DNA of 64,000 bases from Rhinopomastus cyanomelas (GCA_013400115.1 VXBP01008287.1:781544-845543); one strand, 5' to 3'; counted from the first letter of the stretch, positions 22,928 through 36,122 are shown. The notes: generated by a model from the letters alone, not told the origin. A program made the numbers and translations.

Positions 22928-25900
22928 ATAAGTTGATTTCTCTGGTTGCTCTCCCTCCTTTGTCCCAGGCTAGGAGTGCAGAGAAGATATTTTCCTCAAA
23001 CATCATATACTCTGAAAACCTTCTCTAAACCTTTCTTGTACACCCCTGCCTTTAAATACTCTACCTTTCTCAGATGCTGGATTTTTAAATCCACCCAGCC
23101 TTTTCACAGAGACCTGAGGTAAAGTTTGACACTCGCTTCAGAGGAGCGATGGCTTTCCACGCAAAAGCTGGGATGGCTCTTTAAACGCAACCCCAATATG
23201 TCTGGGTATTTCAGCACATATGGGCCACCGCGGTTAAACCCTACCCAGCTGCTCTGGCTGTTCTGCCGCAAAGCCTTCCCGTCTTTGTTCGTGGTTAGCA
23301 GGGAGGGTGGTGAGAGACAAGCAGGCTGTGAATGCTGCGGGTTGCAATCCTGCAAAGGTGGCCTGCGGGCAGAGCGGGAGGAGGTGATGCATGCCGGATC
23401 TCGTTCTGGAGGGGATGGGGGTCTTTGTGAGATGTTCTCCGCAGGGGAGATTATGTTCTTGGAAATACGAACTCAGAGGGACCCTTAAACGCCTGTAGGC
23501 ATTTTGCCTTCTGCCCTTCTGTCCCTTCCCCCTCCTGCCTTTTGTTATTTCTCAGGCTGGCTCTCACCAGTCCTCTCTTACCAAGCCCCTTGAAGGGCCT
23601 TTTGTGGCTCCTGCAAAGGCAGAGATGTGGGATGGGAAAGCTCTTGGGCAAGATTTTTCCCACCAAGGGAAAAGCAGAGGTGTCCTTCCCCTTGGAAGCC
23701 CGGGAACGACCAACCCCACAGTGGTAGTTTCACAGGGAAATGGTGGTGATGCTGCTGATGGTTGGAGGATGTGGTGTCTGAGGCTCCTCCAGCACGGGGT
23801 GGCCACTGTCAGGCCAGAGTAGGGGGTTTGACTGAGCCTCTCCTGCCAGGACAGGTAGTGCTGGCAGGGTGCCCCAGTACTTTGGCCGTGCCCTGGGAGG
23901 CCCGTGCTGCCTGTGCAGTGCTGTGCTGGGTTGAGGGGCTTCACTTTGCTTCCTTTCGTCTTCCTCCTGTGCAGCCTAAATGCCTCCTTAATTTCATCTC
24001 ATTATTTCTTGCCTAAATAATTCCTGTTTCTCCTGGGGAATGTATTTAAACCTTTGATCTTTTCTGAAGTCTCCCAGTCCTGATCACATCCTCTCTATTT
24101 AAATGAATCAAATGCCTTTTTGGCTCATGATTTATAAATTTGCCCACAGAGGAATAGAAGCAGCTCTGGTATCTCACACCTCAAAATCACCCACTGTGTC
24201 TCTGACTGAAGCCAGAGCATCTCTGGCCAGACCTTCACATGGAAAGACCTGACTGGCTTCTCTGCCACATCAGCCCCTGCTGCCTCCCCTCAACCACCTC
24301 GGCTCTGGTTGCCAGGGAATGGCCATCCCCAGGTCAGGAGAGGGGTGAATGTGCTGGCGGTTGATGGATGCCGTCTCCTGGGAGAGGGCACAGCTGCTGT
24401 GCTGCACAGCCTGGCCCCCCGCTCTCCTGGGGATATCAACTGATGCAGAATGCAGCTGGAGGAATGGAGTGTAGCCGCTGTGTAGGTACCAGAGTCCCCG
24501 ACACTGGTTCAGTTCTGGCTGGAGGATAGATGTTGCTGGAGATGGATGTGGTGAGGATGAATGTGTTGCTGGGAACGTGTCCTGAACCTGGGGGGTCATG
24601 GCCAAGTAGTGCTGAGAACTCCACCTGGCTGAGCTGTGGCCACAGTATGGGAATAGCTAGGGGGAAACCCCAGCACTGCAGTGCCAGACCCCTCCTGCCT
24701 GTTTGCTGTGGGAGCTGTTCCCATGTTTGTTCTACAAGACAGAGGGACAGAACTCCTTGCATCCCCTGGTTCAACCAAGCAGTCACCCCTGGTGCTCATG
24801 GGGTGACATGGTGACCAACACCCCAAGATGAGAAACCCTGTTGTCCCCCACCCCCAGCTGGGCTCAAGACAGAGAAGTCTTGCGCCAGTGCTCCCACTCA
24901 ACACAGCTCCAGCAAGGCCTGACGGTGGGGAGAGACCTTGGGCAAATATTATTGTTGTTCTCACCCATAAATATCTGCAGGTACTTAACGTCCTTGGCAG
25001 GGAGCATTTCCTGGGGATTCATGACCAGTTGGTGTTAATGGTCCTTAGCTGCACCTTGGGCCATCAGCTCCTCCCAGCCCATCATTAATCCACAGGAAGT
25101 GTCTCAGGCATCGATCCTCATTGCTTAATTAATAAATGCAACTTGTCTCCCCGCCTGAGATTTACAGACACTCGCTGCTTCTTCCCCCACTGCTTTGAAG
25201 GTGACTTTTTAGCAGAGGCCCCTCACATCAGAGAGGTCCCTGTGGGTTTTTGTTTCCTGGCATTCATCTGTGGGGTGGGCTATGGCAGCAGGAAAGTATT
25301 TTCTCTCCTGGGTAGGAACTGAGCCACCGGTGGGGTTGGGGTTTCTCCACCTAATGGGGCACAGCGTTGCTGCTTTCCCACCGAGCACAAGGGTTTGCTT
25401 ACCTCCAGCCGAGTGCAAGCAAGAGCCTGGGCCACAAGGACAATGAACCGGCATGGAAGAACGTGGTGACTCTCCAAGGCCTTAGCAGGTTCTCTAATAA
25501 TCAATGAGGTTTTGCCCGTGAGTCACAATTCATCTCTATTCTTTCTTAGGGAAGGTGGGATTTGCTCACCACTGCAACTGAGGCATCTCACTGCAGGCTG
25601 AGCATCTCACCTGAGCCTGGGCTGCGCTTCCTGCAGGATGCTGACCCAGCAGCCAGCATGGGAACGCGGCTGAGTTTAAATCCTATTCCCTGTTCTCCAG
25701 CCTTTCCCGGTGCTCTGCGTTGAGCGGCGTGTGCCGCAGTATAAATCACGTTAATTCCTGAGGTGCTTTTCCACGCTACGTCTGAAATTCCCATTTTGCT
25801 TCCCTGACTTGCCTGGCACACCGTATTATTTTCATAGCCCCTTCAGGGCGTATTGTCAGGCCAGACTTACTGCCGTTACCCACCACATCCAAAGCATTAA

Positions 25901-26124
25901 TAGCTCTCCTAAATACGGTGTATTGACAAGGTATCACGTATAGTGTAAATCCTTGGGACATTTGATCCAGATCATTAAAACTGAGTGAAGGAAGGGAGGA
26001 CTAGATCAAGTTACCTTGCCTCTCTTAATTCAAGCAAGCAATGAATTATTCATCCCGCTATTAATTCTACAGTCCTCCTGCTTTTTATTTATTTCTCCTT
26101 TTATTTGTTTATTTTGCTTCACAG
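22928..26124. other. Intergenic/5' region between CYB5RL and CDCP2
   Basis: No coding exon or clear repeat was recognised. The right part (about 25480-26110) is AT-richer and ends in a pyrimidine tract with an acceptor AG at 26123-26124, which probably opens the first coding exon of CDCP2. Any non-coding first exon and promoter of CDCP2 should lie in here but could not be placed. Confidence 0.5.
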
Positions 26125-26186
26125 ATAGACAGCTCCAAAAGGATGCTCAAGCGCTGGTTGTGACAAGAGATTTGCCTCACTGGAGG

Positions 26187-29100
26187 ATGGGATGTGTGGG
26201 GATGGGCTGCCTGGCAGCGCTGGCCGTGCTCTGCGGGGCGCTCGGGGATGCTCCCAGCAGAGGTAAGAGCCCGGTCCCAGGTCCTAGTGGGGACCACAGC
26301 GCCAATGGGCAGCCATGGTTCCTGGGGAGGAGTGGGCTGTTTGCAGGCACTGAGGTGGTTCTGGGGTGCAAACAGGTCCCGGCTATCAGCCTGTGCAGGG
26401 AGAGGGTCTGACTGTGGCCAGGCTTGGGGAAGGGAGCTGAGATCATGTCCCTGTGTACGGCAGCAAGTGCAGGACACTGCTCAGTGCTTTGTTTTCTGCT
26501 TCACGCTTATTTTACTGCAGACTGCAAATAGGTGATGTCCTGTTGTGGTGTACAGGTGCCCCGTGGAAGGGTTTGTGAGCTTCTGCAGTTGCACGTACCT
26601 ATAGAAATATATATACACGTAGACATAGAGTGTGGTGCTATGCTTGATAACGAACCCCTTGCTTAGTGGGCTAAAATACCCCCTGGGATGCAAGGCAGGC
26701 TTAGCGGACAGCACAGGAATATGGGGGCTGAGGTGAGCCAGGTAGCTTGGCTAATGAGCAGTTCCTGTCCCCCAAAAGAACAGGGCCTTTCTCACCAAAG
26801 GTCTATGCCATAAAACCAAATCCACCCCTGACCCTGCTGTGGTGCTCATGAGGGTCTGCTGCTGGCTCACCCTGCTTGCCTGCACCCACCTGGGCTTCCC
26901 AGAATACTCTGAGGCTCTTGGCCCTTAATCCATCAATCTGCCAACCCTGTGGCTGCTCCCCACTCCCACGGGCTCCCCTCTCGGATATTTACTCAATAAC
27001 ACTATTTCTTTGGTACCTGTAGTACTGTATTGCCTATCCTCAGTAATTAATTAGGTGATTTTAGATCTGGCCAGCTTTGCTGCTTGTAGACACCCTCACG
27101 CACACACCCCGTTACCCATTTGCTGTGGCGCTGCATCCCGTACCCCCTTGGCTGGGAGGTCACTACAGCAGCCGGTGTGATGAAGAGCAGTGCGTGCTGC
27201 CTGACTATTGATTTGCAATATACTTGGCCCAGATTGATGGCAGTGAGTCCCCAGCCCTGCTTGAGAACCCACAGTGTCCCCCGGAGGCTAAGCAGGGGCT
27301 ATGTTCTTCCCAGACATGATGTATGTGCCCACTGCTTCAGCCTCTTTGCCCCAACCCTCGTCAGACCCAGGGGCAGGTGGCAGCCCCCCCCAAACCTTAT
27401 TTCATAATAACCCTGTCTCAGGATAAAGATTTAATTAGAAAATCGATCCCTACGTGCAGAGCTCATTGTTACGCACATCGAGCCCTTCACCCCTTGTTCT
27501 CTCAGACTGAATTTACCAGTATCACCAGTTTATGAAGGGAGCATCACCAGAGTGGGGCACAAAGCTGAGAGGCTGGGCAGTTGGGGCACTGGCAAGCCTA
27601 GAACCACTGAGCCTTTAAAACTTGTGGGGGTGATGGATGGAGAAGCGGGTTATGTGGAGGGATGCTGCCCAGGGAGGGGAGGCATTGCTGTCCCTGCACA
27701 GGTTCAAAAAACTAGTAGCTGTGGCCCTGGGGGACTGGATTTAGTGGGCAGGGTGGGATTCAGTTGATGGTTGATCTTGTGAATCTCTTTATGATTCTGT
27801 GATGCTATGAAAGACGAAGGGGACACGTGTCCTCCAGGGAAAAGGGGTGGCCAAGCACAGCGAGGGTCTGCGGGGCACTGGAGTTTTGGTAGTGCTGGTG
27901 GTGGGATGGAACCAGTGCTCTGCAGCCCATCCCTATCCTTTAACGCTTCCTCTGGACTGGGGGACATCACATCCACCTTTGTGTCTCCCAGGAATCAAGT
28001 GTGGGGGTGTGCTCTCAGCACCCTCTGGCAATTTCTCCAGCCCCAACTTCCCGGGTCTGTACCCCTACGAGACAGAGTGCACGTGGCTCATTGTGGTGGC
28101 CGAAGGCTCCTCTGTCCTGCTCTCCTTCAGCCACTTTGAACTGGAGTACCATGCTGCCTGCGCCTACGACTACCTCCAGGTCTACAATGGGGCTGCCCGT
28201 GACCAGGGCAACCTTCTGGGCACCTTCTGTGGCCACAGTGCTCCACCACCCTTCTCCTCTGCCTGGCACGTCATGGCTGTCGTCTTCCGCTCTGACCGCC
28301 ACGTGGCCAAGCGGGGCTTCGCCGCTGCCTACAGCAAAGGTACTGGGGAAAGCTGGCAGTAGCAGAGCATCCATCTGCCTGCCTGACCTGCCCCGCCATC
28401 CTCATTGTCTCTGCCTCCTTGCAGATGCCTGTGGCGGGCAACTGACGGGGCTCTCCGGGGAGATCACCAGCCCCCGCTATCCTGAGAGCTACCCCAATGA
28501 TGCAGAGTGCCACTGGAGCATTGGAGGGGCTGGAGGCAGTGGCCCCCTCACCCTGGTGTTCACTGACTTCCAGGTGGAAGGGGGACAGGGCTGTGGCTTT
28601 GATTATGTGGCCCTTTTTGATGGCCCCACTGTCTCTGCCCCCCGCCTGGGACACTACTGCGGCAGCACCCGTCCACCCCGCATTGTCTCCTCCACCCCAC
28701 ACCTCCTAATCCTCTTCAAGTCAGACTTTAACATCGGTGGCAGGGGCTTCAAAGCCTATTTCTACTCAGGTATGAGGGTCTCATGGTGGTGGGGTGGTGG
28801 GAAGGACATTGGGTGAATCCCCAGGGGGGTAGGAATAATGCTGGTCTCCATCCTGTGGAAGCAAGATGAGACAATAGGGGAGGGAAGTCCTTTGGCTCAT
28901 GAAATAATCATATGAAGTGTAAACCACCACACAATGCAGACTGTAGACTCATAGGGCTGGAAAGAGCTTCCAAGGGTTATCTAGTCCACCCCCTCCCTAC
29001 AACAAGCAAGAACATCTCTAACCAGACAGATTGGCCAGAGCCCATCCAGCCTGACCAGGGATGAGGCCTCCACCACCTCTCTGGGCAGCCTGTTCCAGGG

Positions 29101-32100
29101 ATCCACCATCCTCATATTAAAGAACTTTTTCCTCCTGTCCAGCCTTAATCTGCCCTGTTTCAACTTCAAACCATGACCCCTCATCCTGTTGTTAAATGGT
29201 GTCATGATGACAGATGGTGTCACTGTGGCTCTCCCATGCCCTGGGCTCTCTTCTCCTGAGCAAGAGCTGCCCTTCTCCCTTGCTTATGTCCTTCCCTGCA
29301 GATACTAGTTTTCCTTGTCTGGCCTTACAGGATTGTGACTACGTTGGGTATTGCCATCTTCTAAAACTGATGAGTGTTCACTGGCTGAACACAAGGTTGG
29401 GGAGCAGTGAGGTGGAAGAAGGAGCATGTTTTAGCAATAAAACAAGTGATTGCTCTTTCACCAGCTCTTCCACCACACCCAGGGAGCTTAAAATTTGCTT
29501 TAAGTTCTTTCCTCTCCCCTTTTTCCCCATGCAGGTGAATGCCAGGAGGTGTTCACTGCCATCAAAGGGAATTTTTCCAGCCCTCAGTACCCCAACTTCT
29601 ACCCCAACAACCTCAAGTGTCAGTGGAGCATCCAACTGCCCCCAGGCTACCGCATCAAGGTCTTCTTCTTGGACTTGGAGCTGGAGGACCGGAGCAGCCT
29701 GACTGGTGAATGTGACTACGACCATCTGTCTGCCTTCGATGGCGGCGCTGAGAACGGGTCCCTCCTGGGGCAATGGTGTGGATGGGACAGCCTGGGGCCA
29801 GTCACCTCCCACAGCAACCAGCTGCTGCTGGTCCTCCAGACTGACCGCAACATGGCCAAGAGGGGCTTCGCCATTGCCTATGTGGGAGGTAAGGTGCTCC
29901 TCGCTGCTTTATTTCCACCGAGACATGCCCAAGACTATGCAATTTTCAGAAGGGCTGTGCAGTGAAGATACCCATCTGCAGGAGCAGAGCATGTGGCTCT
30001 TTAAGAATGGGGCGGAGAAGATGCAGTGGGTGAGCTCCAGCTCTCACAGAGTGTCAGACACACATGCTCCACATCATGTTTAGTATGCAGGAGATGATTT
30101 CCAGCTTTTCATCCCCCTGTCTCTGCCATTGTCATGGTCCTGCTTCTCTCTTAGGATGTGAAGGAGAGAAAACACGGGGTTTTTAGGGGACCAAAGCCTA
30201 GGAGCAAGTGACCAGCTCAAGCATCATAGCCTTTTTCCCTACTGCCCGGAATGCTCTGGCTCCACCAGCACACTGGCAGCAGCAGCAGAGGGCAGGACCC
30301 CCAGGGCATGGCAACTCCCACATCCACCCAGCCAAGGGTGTCCCCACACCTCTGCATCACCAGCATGCCCTGTGTGGAAGCCGGCACCTCTGCAGCTGGT
30401 GGGAGGAATGGTGTGTGTAACCTCCCTCGTGTATTTCCCAACCTTTGCACCTCCAAAGCAGCAAATTTATGGTGTTTGTTGTATTTCTGGATAATCACAG
30501 TGAGCTGTCCTGTGTGTCAGGGATGATTCAGGCAGGGGCAGCCTTGCTGGAGGTATGGAGCTGGAGCAGGGCTGCTGGAGGAGAAGCCCAGAAGCTTCAG
30601 GTGCCTGGCACTGGGTTTGCAACCTTTTACCTCTCCACAGCAAAACCATTCTTCATTTCCAGTGTAGCAGAAGGGGTTTCAGGGTGTGTGGCTCTAGAAG
30701 GAAGAGGTGGGGAGGAGTTTTGTCATAGAATCATAGAATATACGAGATGGGAAGGGACCTCCAAAGGGCATCTAGTCCAACCCCCCATGCAACAAGCAGG
30801 GCCATCTCTAACCAGAACAGATTTCTCGGAGCCCCATCTAGCCTGACCCTGAATGGCTCCAGGGATGGGGCCTCCACCACCTCTCTGGGTAGCCTGTTCC
30901 AGGGATCCCCCACCCTCAGATTAAAGAACTTTTTCCTGAGCCTCTGGAGGGAGAGGGGTTGTCGCAGACATCAAGGAGGGTTTAATCATGCACAGAAGTT
31001 CTGTCCCCATCCTTATCCTGCTTATTTCCAGCAGTGTGCAGGGAGAGAAATCTTGGCCTCACAGTGTCTGGTCAAGGAGAAACCCTGTTCCTGAGGCAGG
31101 AAATGCAGATAGATAGACGAGGATGCTGAAGAGCATGGGGAAACCTCATCATGGAGCAGAATGTGCTCGAGGCTCCTGGCTCCTCCAGTACCTGCTGCCA
31201 GATGCATGTTGGGGAGGAAAAAAGCTCGGACATGAAACCGAGCCTCTCCGTAAAGCTCAGGCTGTTCTGCCTGCCCATCGGTTCAAGCATCTGCTGTGAT
31301 TAGCAGTCAAACCACCAGCACTCCGCCGGCTAGAGTGGCCACTAGCCTCTCCCCACCACCACCTTCATCAGGAGCACTTGGTGGCACAGGAGCACTTCAG
31401 CATCCACATTCCTTCCTCTGTGCATCGGCTTGGGCTGGTTGGGATGATTTATGGCCACTGGGATGAGAGCCTTCACGTTAGGAGAGAGCATCCATTTCTC
31501 CTCCTCTTGATCTAATGCACTTGAGTTATTTGGTAAATCTTCTAATGGTTCTGTAATGCACTAAGACAAGCAAAGTGACACTATTTGTGGTATCGATTTC
31601 GTTGCATCATACCAGTTTCATAAGGTTGAGATTCAGAGGGAGCTGGAATAATTCAATAATTCATCCAGCCCAAGTGGTCAGTTTGAGCTGAGCAAGGATT
31701 ATCTTGAAAGGGGTAGCGGGGGGCATTTCTCCTCCCTGCTGCTTTCCCTGCAGGGTTTCTTTCTGCATCCAGAGAGGTCAAATGAGGTTCCAGGTAGAGT
31801 GTTGGAGAGAGGGAGAGGGCCTGGGTTCTCCTTTGCTTCACTCCGTATCACCTTGGGCACCTCCCAGCATGGAGGAGGTTGAAGGCAGACCCCATCGCTC
31901 TTCACAACTACCTGACAGGAGGTTGCAGAGGGGTGGGCGTCAGTCTCTTCTCCCAAGTCACTAGCAATAGGACAAGGGGAAATGGCCTCAAGTGGTGCCA
32001 GGGGGGTGTTAGATTGGACATCAGGGAAAATCTCATCCCTAACAGAGTGGTCAGGTGTTGGAACAGGCTGCCCAGGGATGGGGGGAGTCACCATCCCTGA

Positions 32101-33185
32101 AGGGGTTCAAACACGGAGTAGCTGTGGCCCTGAGGAACACGGTTTAGTGGGCAGGGTGGGGTTGGGTTGATGATTGTGCTGGATGATCTTATAGGTCTCT
32201 TCCAGCCTTAATGATTCTATGATCCTATGATTCTGTTGTATAACACTTTCTGTGTCTTGGGTACAGCTAAAACACATCAGGAGTCCTGGGGCAGCAAGGC
32301 CAGGGACTGTGATGTGCATAGCAAAGTCCTGAGGCTGATGTCCCTGCTCGTCCCGGTGTTGTCAGTCACCTGCTTCATGTATGGTGGCACAGAGACCTTT
32401 GAGCATGGCTGCAGCCCTGTACTGAGGTGCCACAGTCACTGCAGCCTGGGGAAATCCCCTCCTAATGGACCTTAACTTGTGCCTTGTTTTCTGTCCCAAC
32501 AGTCGTCCCCATGAATGTCAGCTGCACACGGACAGACTTCCATATCCAGATCCCTGTGCAGTCGCTGGCCCACCTGGAGAGGAACAGAATTTACCTGGGG
32601 ACTCCATCCTGTGCAGCCCAGGTGGTTGGTGGGCACTTTAAAATACAAACCAGGTTTGACACCTGCGGCTCTGAATCCCAGGTAAGAGGTCAGCAGACGA
32701 TCCTTTCAAGCAAGCTGAGTAGATGGTTAGCTCTGTGCTGCAGAGAGGAGTTCCCAGTCCCTCTCTCATGTTCCCTATAGATGCTGGTCTGATCTGTGGG
32801 CAACTGGCCTTCAGTCCTCTGTGAAAACAAGCTACACAAAGCCCTGATGAGTGAAACCCTTGCCTTGCAGAAACGCAACGACACCGCTGTCATCGTCAGC
32901 ACCCTCTACATTGACTTCTCAGTGGGTGACCAGGAGGATGTCCACCAGTATGAGGTCCAGTGTGAGCCCAAGAGGAAGGAAGCCTCAGTGACCCTCATTG
33001 TTGGTCCTAACTCGTCCAGACTCAGCCAGGCAGAAAACCTGGTGGACACCCAGCAGCAGGAGCGGGGACCAACAGACACTCGTGAAGTCAAGAGCCAGGA
33101 CACCAGTGACATTATCTTCATCAGCATCTGCATCTTGGCTGGGCTCCTCATGGTCATCGCGGTGGTGGGGCTGGTGCTTTTGTAG
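26187..33185 (+). CDS. CDCP2: CUB domain-containing protein 2
   Basis: Predicted secreted/membrane protein; the family's function is poorly known. Exons: 26187-26262, 27992-28339, 28425-28769, 29535-29888, 32503-32681, 32871-33185 (1617 nt, 538 aa, all GT-AG). Residues 1-~21 are a signal peptide (hydrophobic MGCLAALAVLCGALG). Three CUB domains start at Cys29 (KCGGVLSAPSGNFSSPNFP), Cys144 (ACGGQLTGLSG) and ~Cys260 (ECQEVFTAIKGNFSSPQYP). Each is encoded by one exon of 345-354 nt with phase 1 at both ends. Exons 5-6 (~378-485) encode a ZP-N-like module (IYLGTPSCAA, RFDTCGSES, LYIDF, YEVQCEP). A hydrophobic helix of about 23 residues runs right to the stop, leaving no cytoplasmic tail. N-glycosylation sequons include NFS, NVS, NDT and NGS. 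The ATG at 26187 has a strong Kozak context; the frame stays open upstream, so a longer start is not excluded. Confidence 0.95.
27640..27812 (+). repeat. CR1 LINE 3' fragment in CDCP2 intron 1
   Basis: Contains GCTGCCCAGGGAGGGGAGG, AGTAGCTGTGGCCCTGGGG and a TGATTCTGTGATGCTATGA tail. Diverged; the left edge is uncertain and may reach 27550. Confidence 0.8.
28945..29205 (-). repeat. CR1 LINE 3' end in CDCP2 intron 3
   Basis: Inverted tail (TAGACTCATAGGGCTGGAA) followed by TACAACAAGCAAGAACATC, GCCTCCACCACCTCTCTGGG and AAGAACTTTTTCCTCCTGTC. Confidence 0.9.
30724..30945 (-). repeat. CR1 LINE 3' end in CDCP2 intron 4
   Basis: Starts ATAGAATCATAGAATATACG and continues CATCTAGTCCAACCCCCCAT, then GCCTCCACCACCTCTCTGGG. 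Very close to the copy at 6705, so probably the same subfamily and age. Confidence 0.92.
31888..32232 (+). repeat. CR1 LINE 3' end in CDCP2 intron 4
   Basis: Runs from CTCTTCACAACTACCTGAC through AAATGGCCTCAAGTGGTGCC and GGAACAGGCTGCCCAGGGAT to TGATTCTATGATCCTATGA. Same subfamily as 1636, 27640 and 47105. Confidence 0.92.
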
Positions 33186-34310
33186 GATGCTGCTCCCCAC
33201 ATCTTCAGGGGATTGCAACCCTAACCCTGCCCAGCGTGGAAACACACCCCAAAATCCACCCTCACCCTAGGTGGAGCCCTACTGCAGTTGCTTATGTGGA
33301 GACGCAGCTCCCAGGCTCCAGAACAGAGCCTGAACCCAACCTCCACTTCCTCCCAGTGCCTGAAAAATCTGGGCAATAGGCAGCCATTTCCCTTCCCAAT
33401 TTGTTTTCCTCTGTCTCAATCTGTCCATTTGGCTCAGGAATGCAATTCTTGCGCTTCCTAACTCTTCCCACACCTGCTTCAATTTGTTTTCCCTCTGGAG
33501 CTGCTGCTATCGGGAAAGGAACATTGTTTGCCGATGGCTGCAAATCATCCTGTCAATTATTTCTAGCTGGATTCTTGAAGGTACAGTCCATCCCCCAACA
33601 CAGTGATAACCCAAACAAATGCTTTCCACGCTGCAGCCTGTACTCAGGGGGTACCTACCACAGAGCTGTGCTACGGGAATCTCCACTTGGCTGGTACTGA
33701 TGCAGCTCCTGCGGATGCTCCCGGGTAGCGTTTGCAGATGTCTGTGGGCAATGTGAGGAGACACAGTCACCGGGTACCCTGGAGCTCAGCTTTTGATCTT
33801 TGTGTGTTGTCTACCCACCCGGTGCTTGAAGGACTCACCTGAGCTCTTCAGCTACCAGCAGCTGGAGGGAAGGAGAACAATCTGTCTGCTCTGTGGTTCC
33901 CTTATTTCCAGCATGCTCAGGTGGCCCCTGCTGGGAACTCTGCACCAGCATCACTACTGGAGTCTGAAAACGTGGGCAAATCCTGCTGGGCCTTGGCAGG
34001 CTGCGGTGCAGCGGAGCATCCTGGAGCATGGAGATTCTGGTGAGCTTGTAAAGACGGCCTTGGCAGGAAAGACTGGCTTTGTGGGACCTCAGTGACACCT
34101 GACCTCCATGCTTGGTCCTCACAGAGGGTGAGCTCAACAGCCGGGAGCACAAAGATTGGAGTCCTGTGGTCACTTGCACCTCCAGAGAAGTTTGGTTCCT
34201 CCCCAACAGCCCTGGTTGCTGTTCTCTGGTGCCATTCTAAGGCAAAGGGAATTCCCAAGGAATGGGCTATCGCAGAGCAGCCTCTGTCCTGGCATCGTCA
34301 GAGCCAGCAC

Positions 34311-34562
34311 GCAGAATCACACAGTCACTGAATGTTAGGGATTGGAAGGGACTTCGAAAGATCATCCAGTCCAGTCCCCCTGCCACAGCAGGATCACCTA
34401 GACCAAGTCACACAGGAACATATCCAGGTGGGTTTTAAATGTCTCCAGAGAAGGAGACTCCACAACCCTCCTGGGCAGCCCCTTCCAGTGCTCTGTCACC
34501 CTCACTGGGAAGAAGTTCCTTCTCATATTTGATGTGGAACCTCCTATGTTCCAGCTTAATAC
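34311..34562 (-). repeat. CR1 LINE 3' end
   Basis: Inverted tail followed by GAATGTTAGGGATTGGAAGG, CCCCTGCCACAGCAGGATCA and GAGACTCCACAACCCTCCTG. Same subfamily as 14545 and 61548. Confidence 0.92.
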
Positions 34563-35212
34563 AGCAAAGCCACTGGGAAATCCTGCTGCAGAAGCAGCCC
34601 TGGGAGCCTGGCAAGGAGCCTCCCCCTGCCCTCAGCCTGTGTAAAACACACAAGGGTGCAGGGAGAGATCCTAAAATGTGGTCCTAAAGGCAGTCATCTG
34701 GGGGGGGTACTGGTTATTCCTGTGACAGCACACCCCCTTGCTGTGAATCCACCAGTGGGATTTGTCTCAGGGGCCAGCAGAAAAATTCCAAAGATGAAGG
34801 GCATCAGAGGAAGGAGAAGGATGGTGGTCAGGTGGCTTTTCCTCCATCTAGCCCAGGGATGTGGAAGAGGGTGTCTGGAGAGCAAAGGAGGCACAAACCT
34901 GCACAAGCCTGCTGTGGAAGAGGCAGGATTTATTGGATGTTTGTTGGTGCAACGTGTTGGCTATGGGGTTTTTCTGAGGGTTTATCTTCCGGTGCTGCTG
35001 AGCAACTTTAGGGCAGTGGTTGAGTGTCCAGCACCCAGCAGTGTCCAGCTCATCATCCCACACCTCCTTGCGTGGCTGGAGCCTCCAGCTTCTGCAGAAA
35101 AACAGAGGTGTCACCAGTAGCACTGGCCAGGAGTCCTCTGGGCTTTCAGACACCCAGTTCCAGTGAACCTGAAAACCCCAGTGAGCACCGTGCTGGCAGT
35201 GCAGGGCAGAGG

Positions 35213-35290
35213 GGATAGAATCACAGGATGGTTTGGGTTGGAAGGGACCTTCGAAGCTCGTCTAGTCCAACAGTCCCCCACAAATCACCC
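35213..35290 (-). repeat. CR1 3'-terminal fragment
   Basis: Only the last ~75 bp of a CR1: AGAATCACAGGATGGTTTGG, then GAAGGGACCTTCGAAGC and TCTAGTCCAACAG. Confidence 0.8.
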
Positions 35291-36116
35291 AGTGGCTTCC
35301 CCAGCTCTTTCCCCACACCGGGTGGTCAGAGTGTCCCTAGCAGCCCTTTCCCAGGAGCCTGAAAGTTGGCTGACTGTGGTTCCAGAGTGTGACAGTGCCA
35401 GCACCCCGCACCAGTGCACAGAAGGACCTGGCAGCACCAGTGGAGCATTCCCATCACACCCAAGACAAAAATCCCTTGTAGCCATCCCCCTCCCAGCCTC
35501 AGATGACCTCTCACCATCAGTGGGGATCTGTGCATAGGATGCTTCTATGGGGCTGGGACCTGCTGGGCTCTTCGAACACTTTCTCTGGCCTTTCCCATGG
35601 CCCACAGCTACCTGTGACAGGGACACCCGGTGTGGAGGAGGTTTGGGGAGGCGCTGGCAGAGGGATGTAAAATGAGTGGGAGCTGATGGAAAGGGGCCAG
35701 GAGGAGAAAGGAGAAGTGTAACCAGGGGCTGAAGCTCTTCCGGTCTTGCTAATTAATGTTAATAAGAGCCCTGTGTACATCTGCGGTCCTCCACGCAATG
35801 GAAGCTGCTCGTAAGTGGCTCAAGGGTCCTCTCTGTGGCCTGGAGGGTTTCCTTGCCATCAGTCTTGCTGCTGCTGAGCATGACGATGGCACGGACAGGA
35901 GTGGCAGTTCTTCAGCAAGTACATCCATCCTCACCCCTGCAGGTAAGGACTGCAGCAGCTTGGGAGGTCCCCTGGGAATAGCCTGCAGGTGAGAGGATCT
36001 TGCTGAGAGAGTGTGGAATCCCCTGGCAGGGCACTGCCCTGACTGGAGAGGGAGCTGAGCCAGGGACAGAGCAATGCGGCCCACAGCCTGGAGTGACTGC
36101 CCAGGTCATCTTGTGA

Positions 36117-36122
36117 AATAAA
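36117..36122 (+). terminator. Possible distal CDCP2 polyadenylation signal
   Basis: First AATAAA on the plus strand after the CDCP2 stop, 2.9 kb downstream. It may be unrelated to CDCP2; a variant hexamer nearer the stop could be used instead. Confidence 0.2.
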
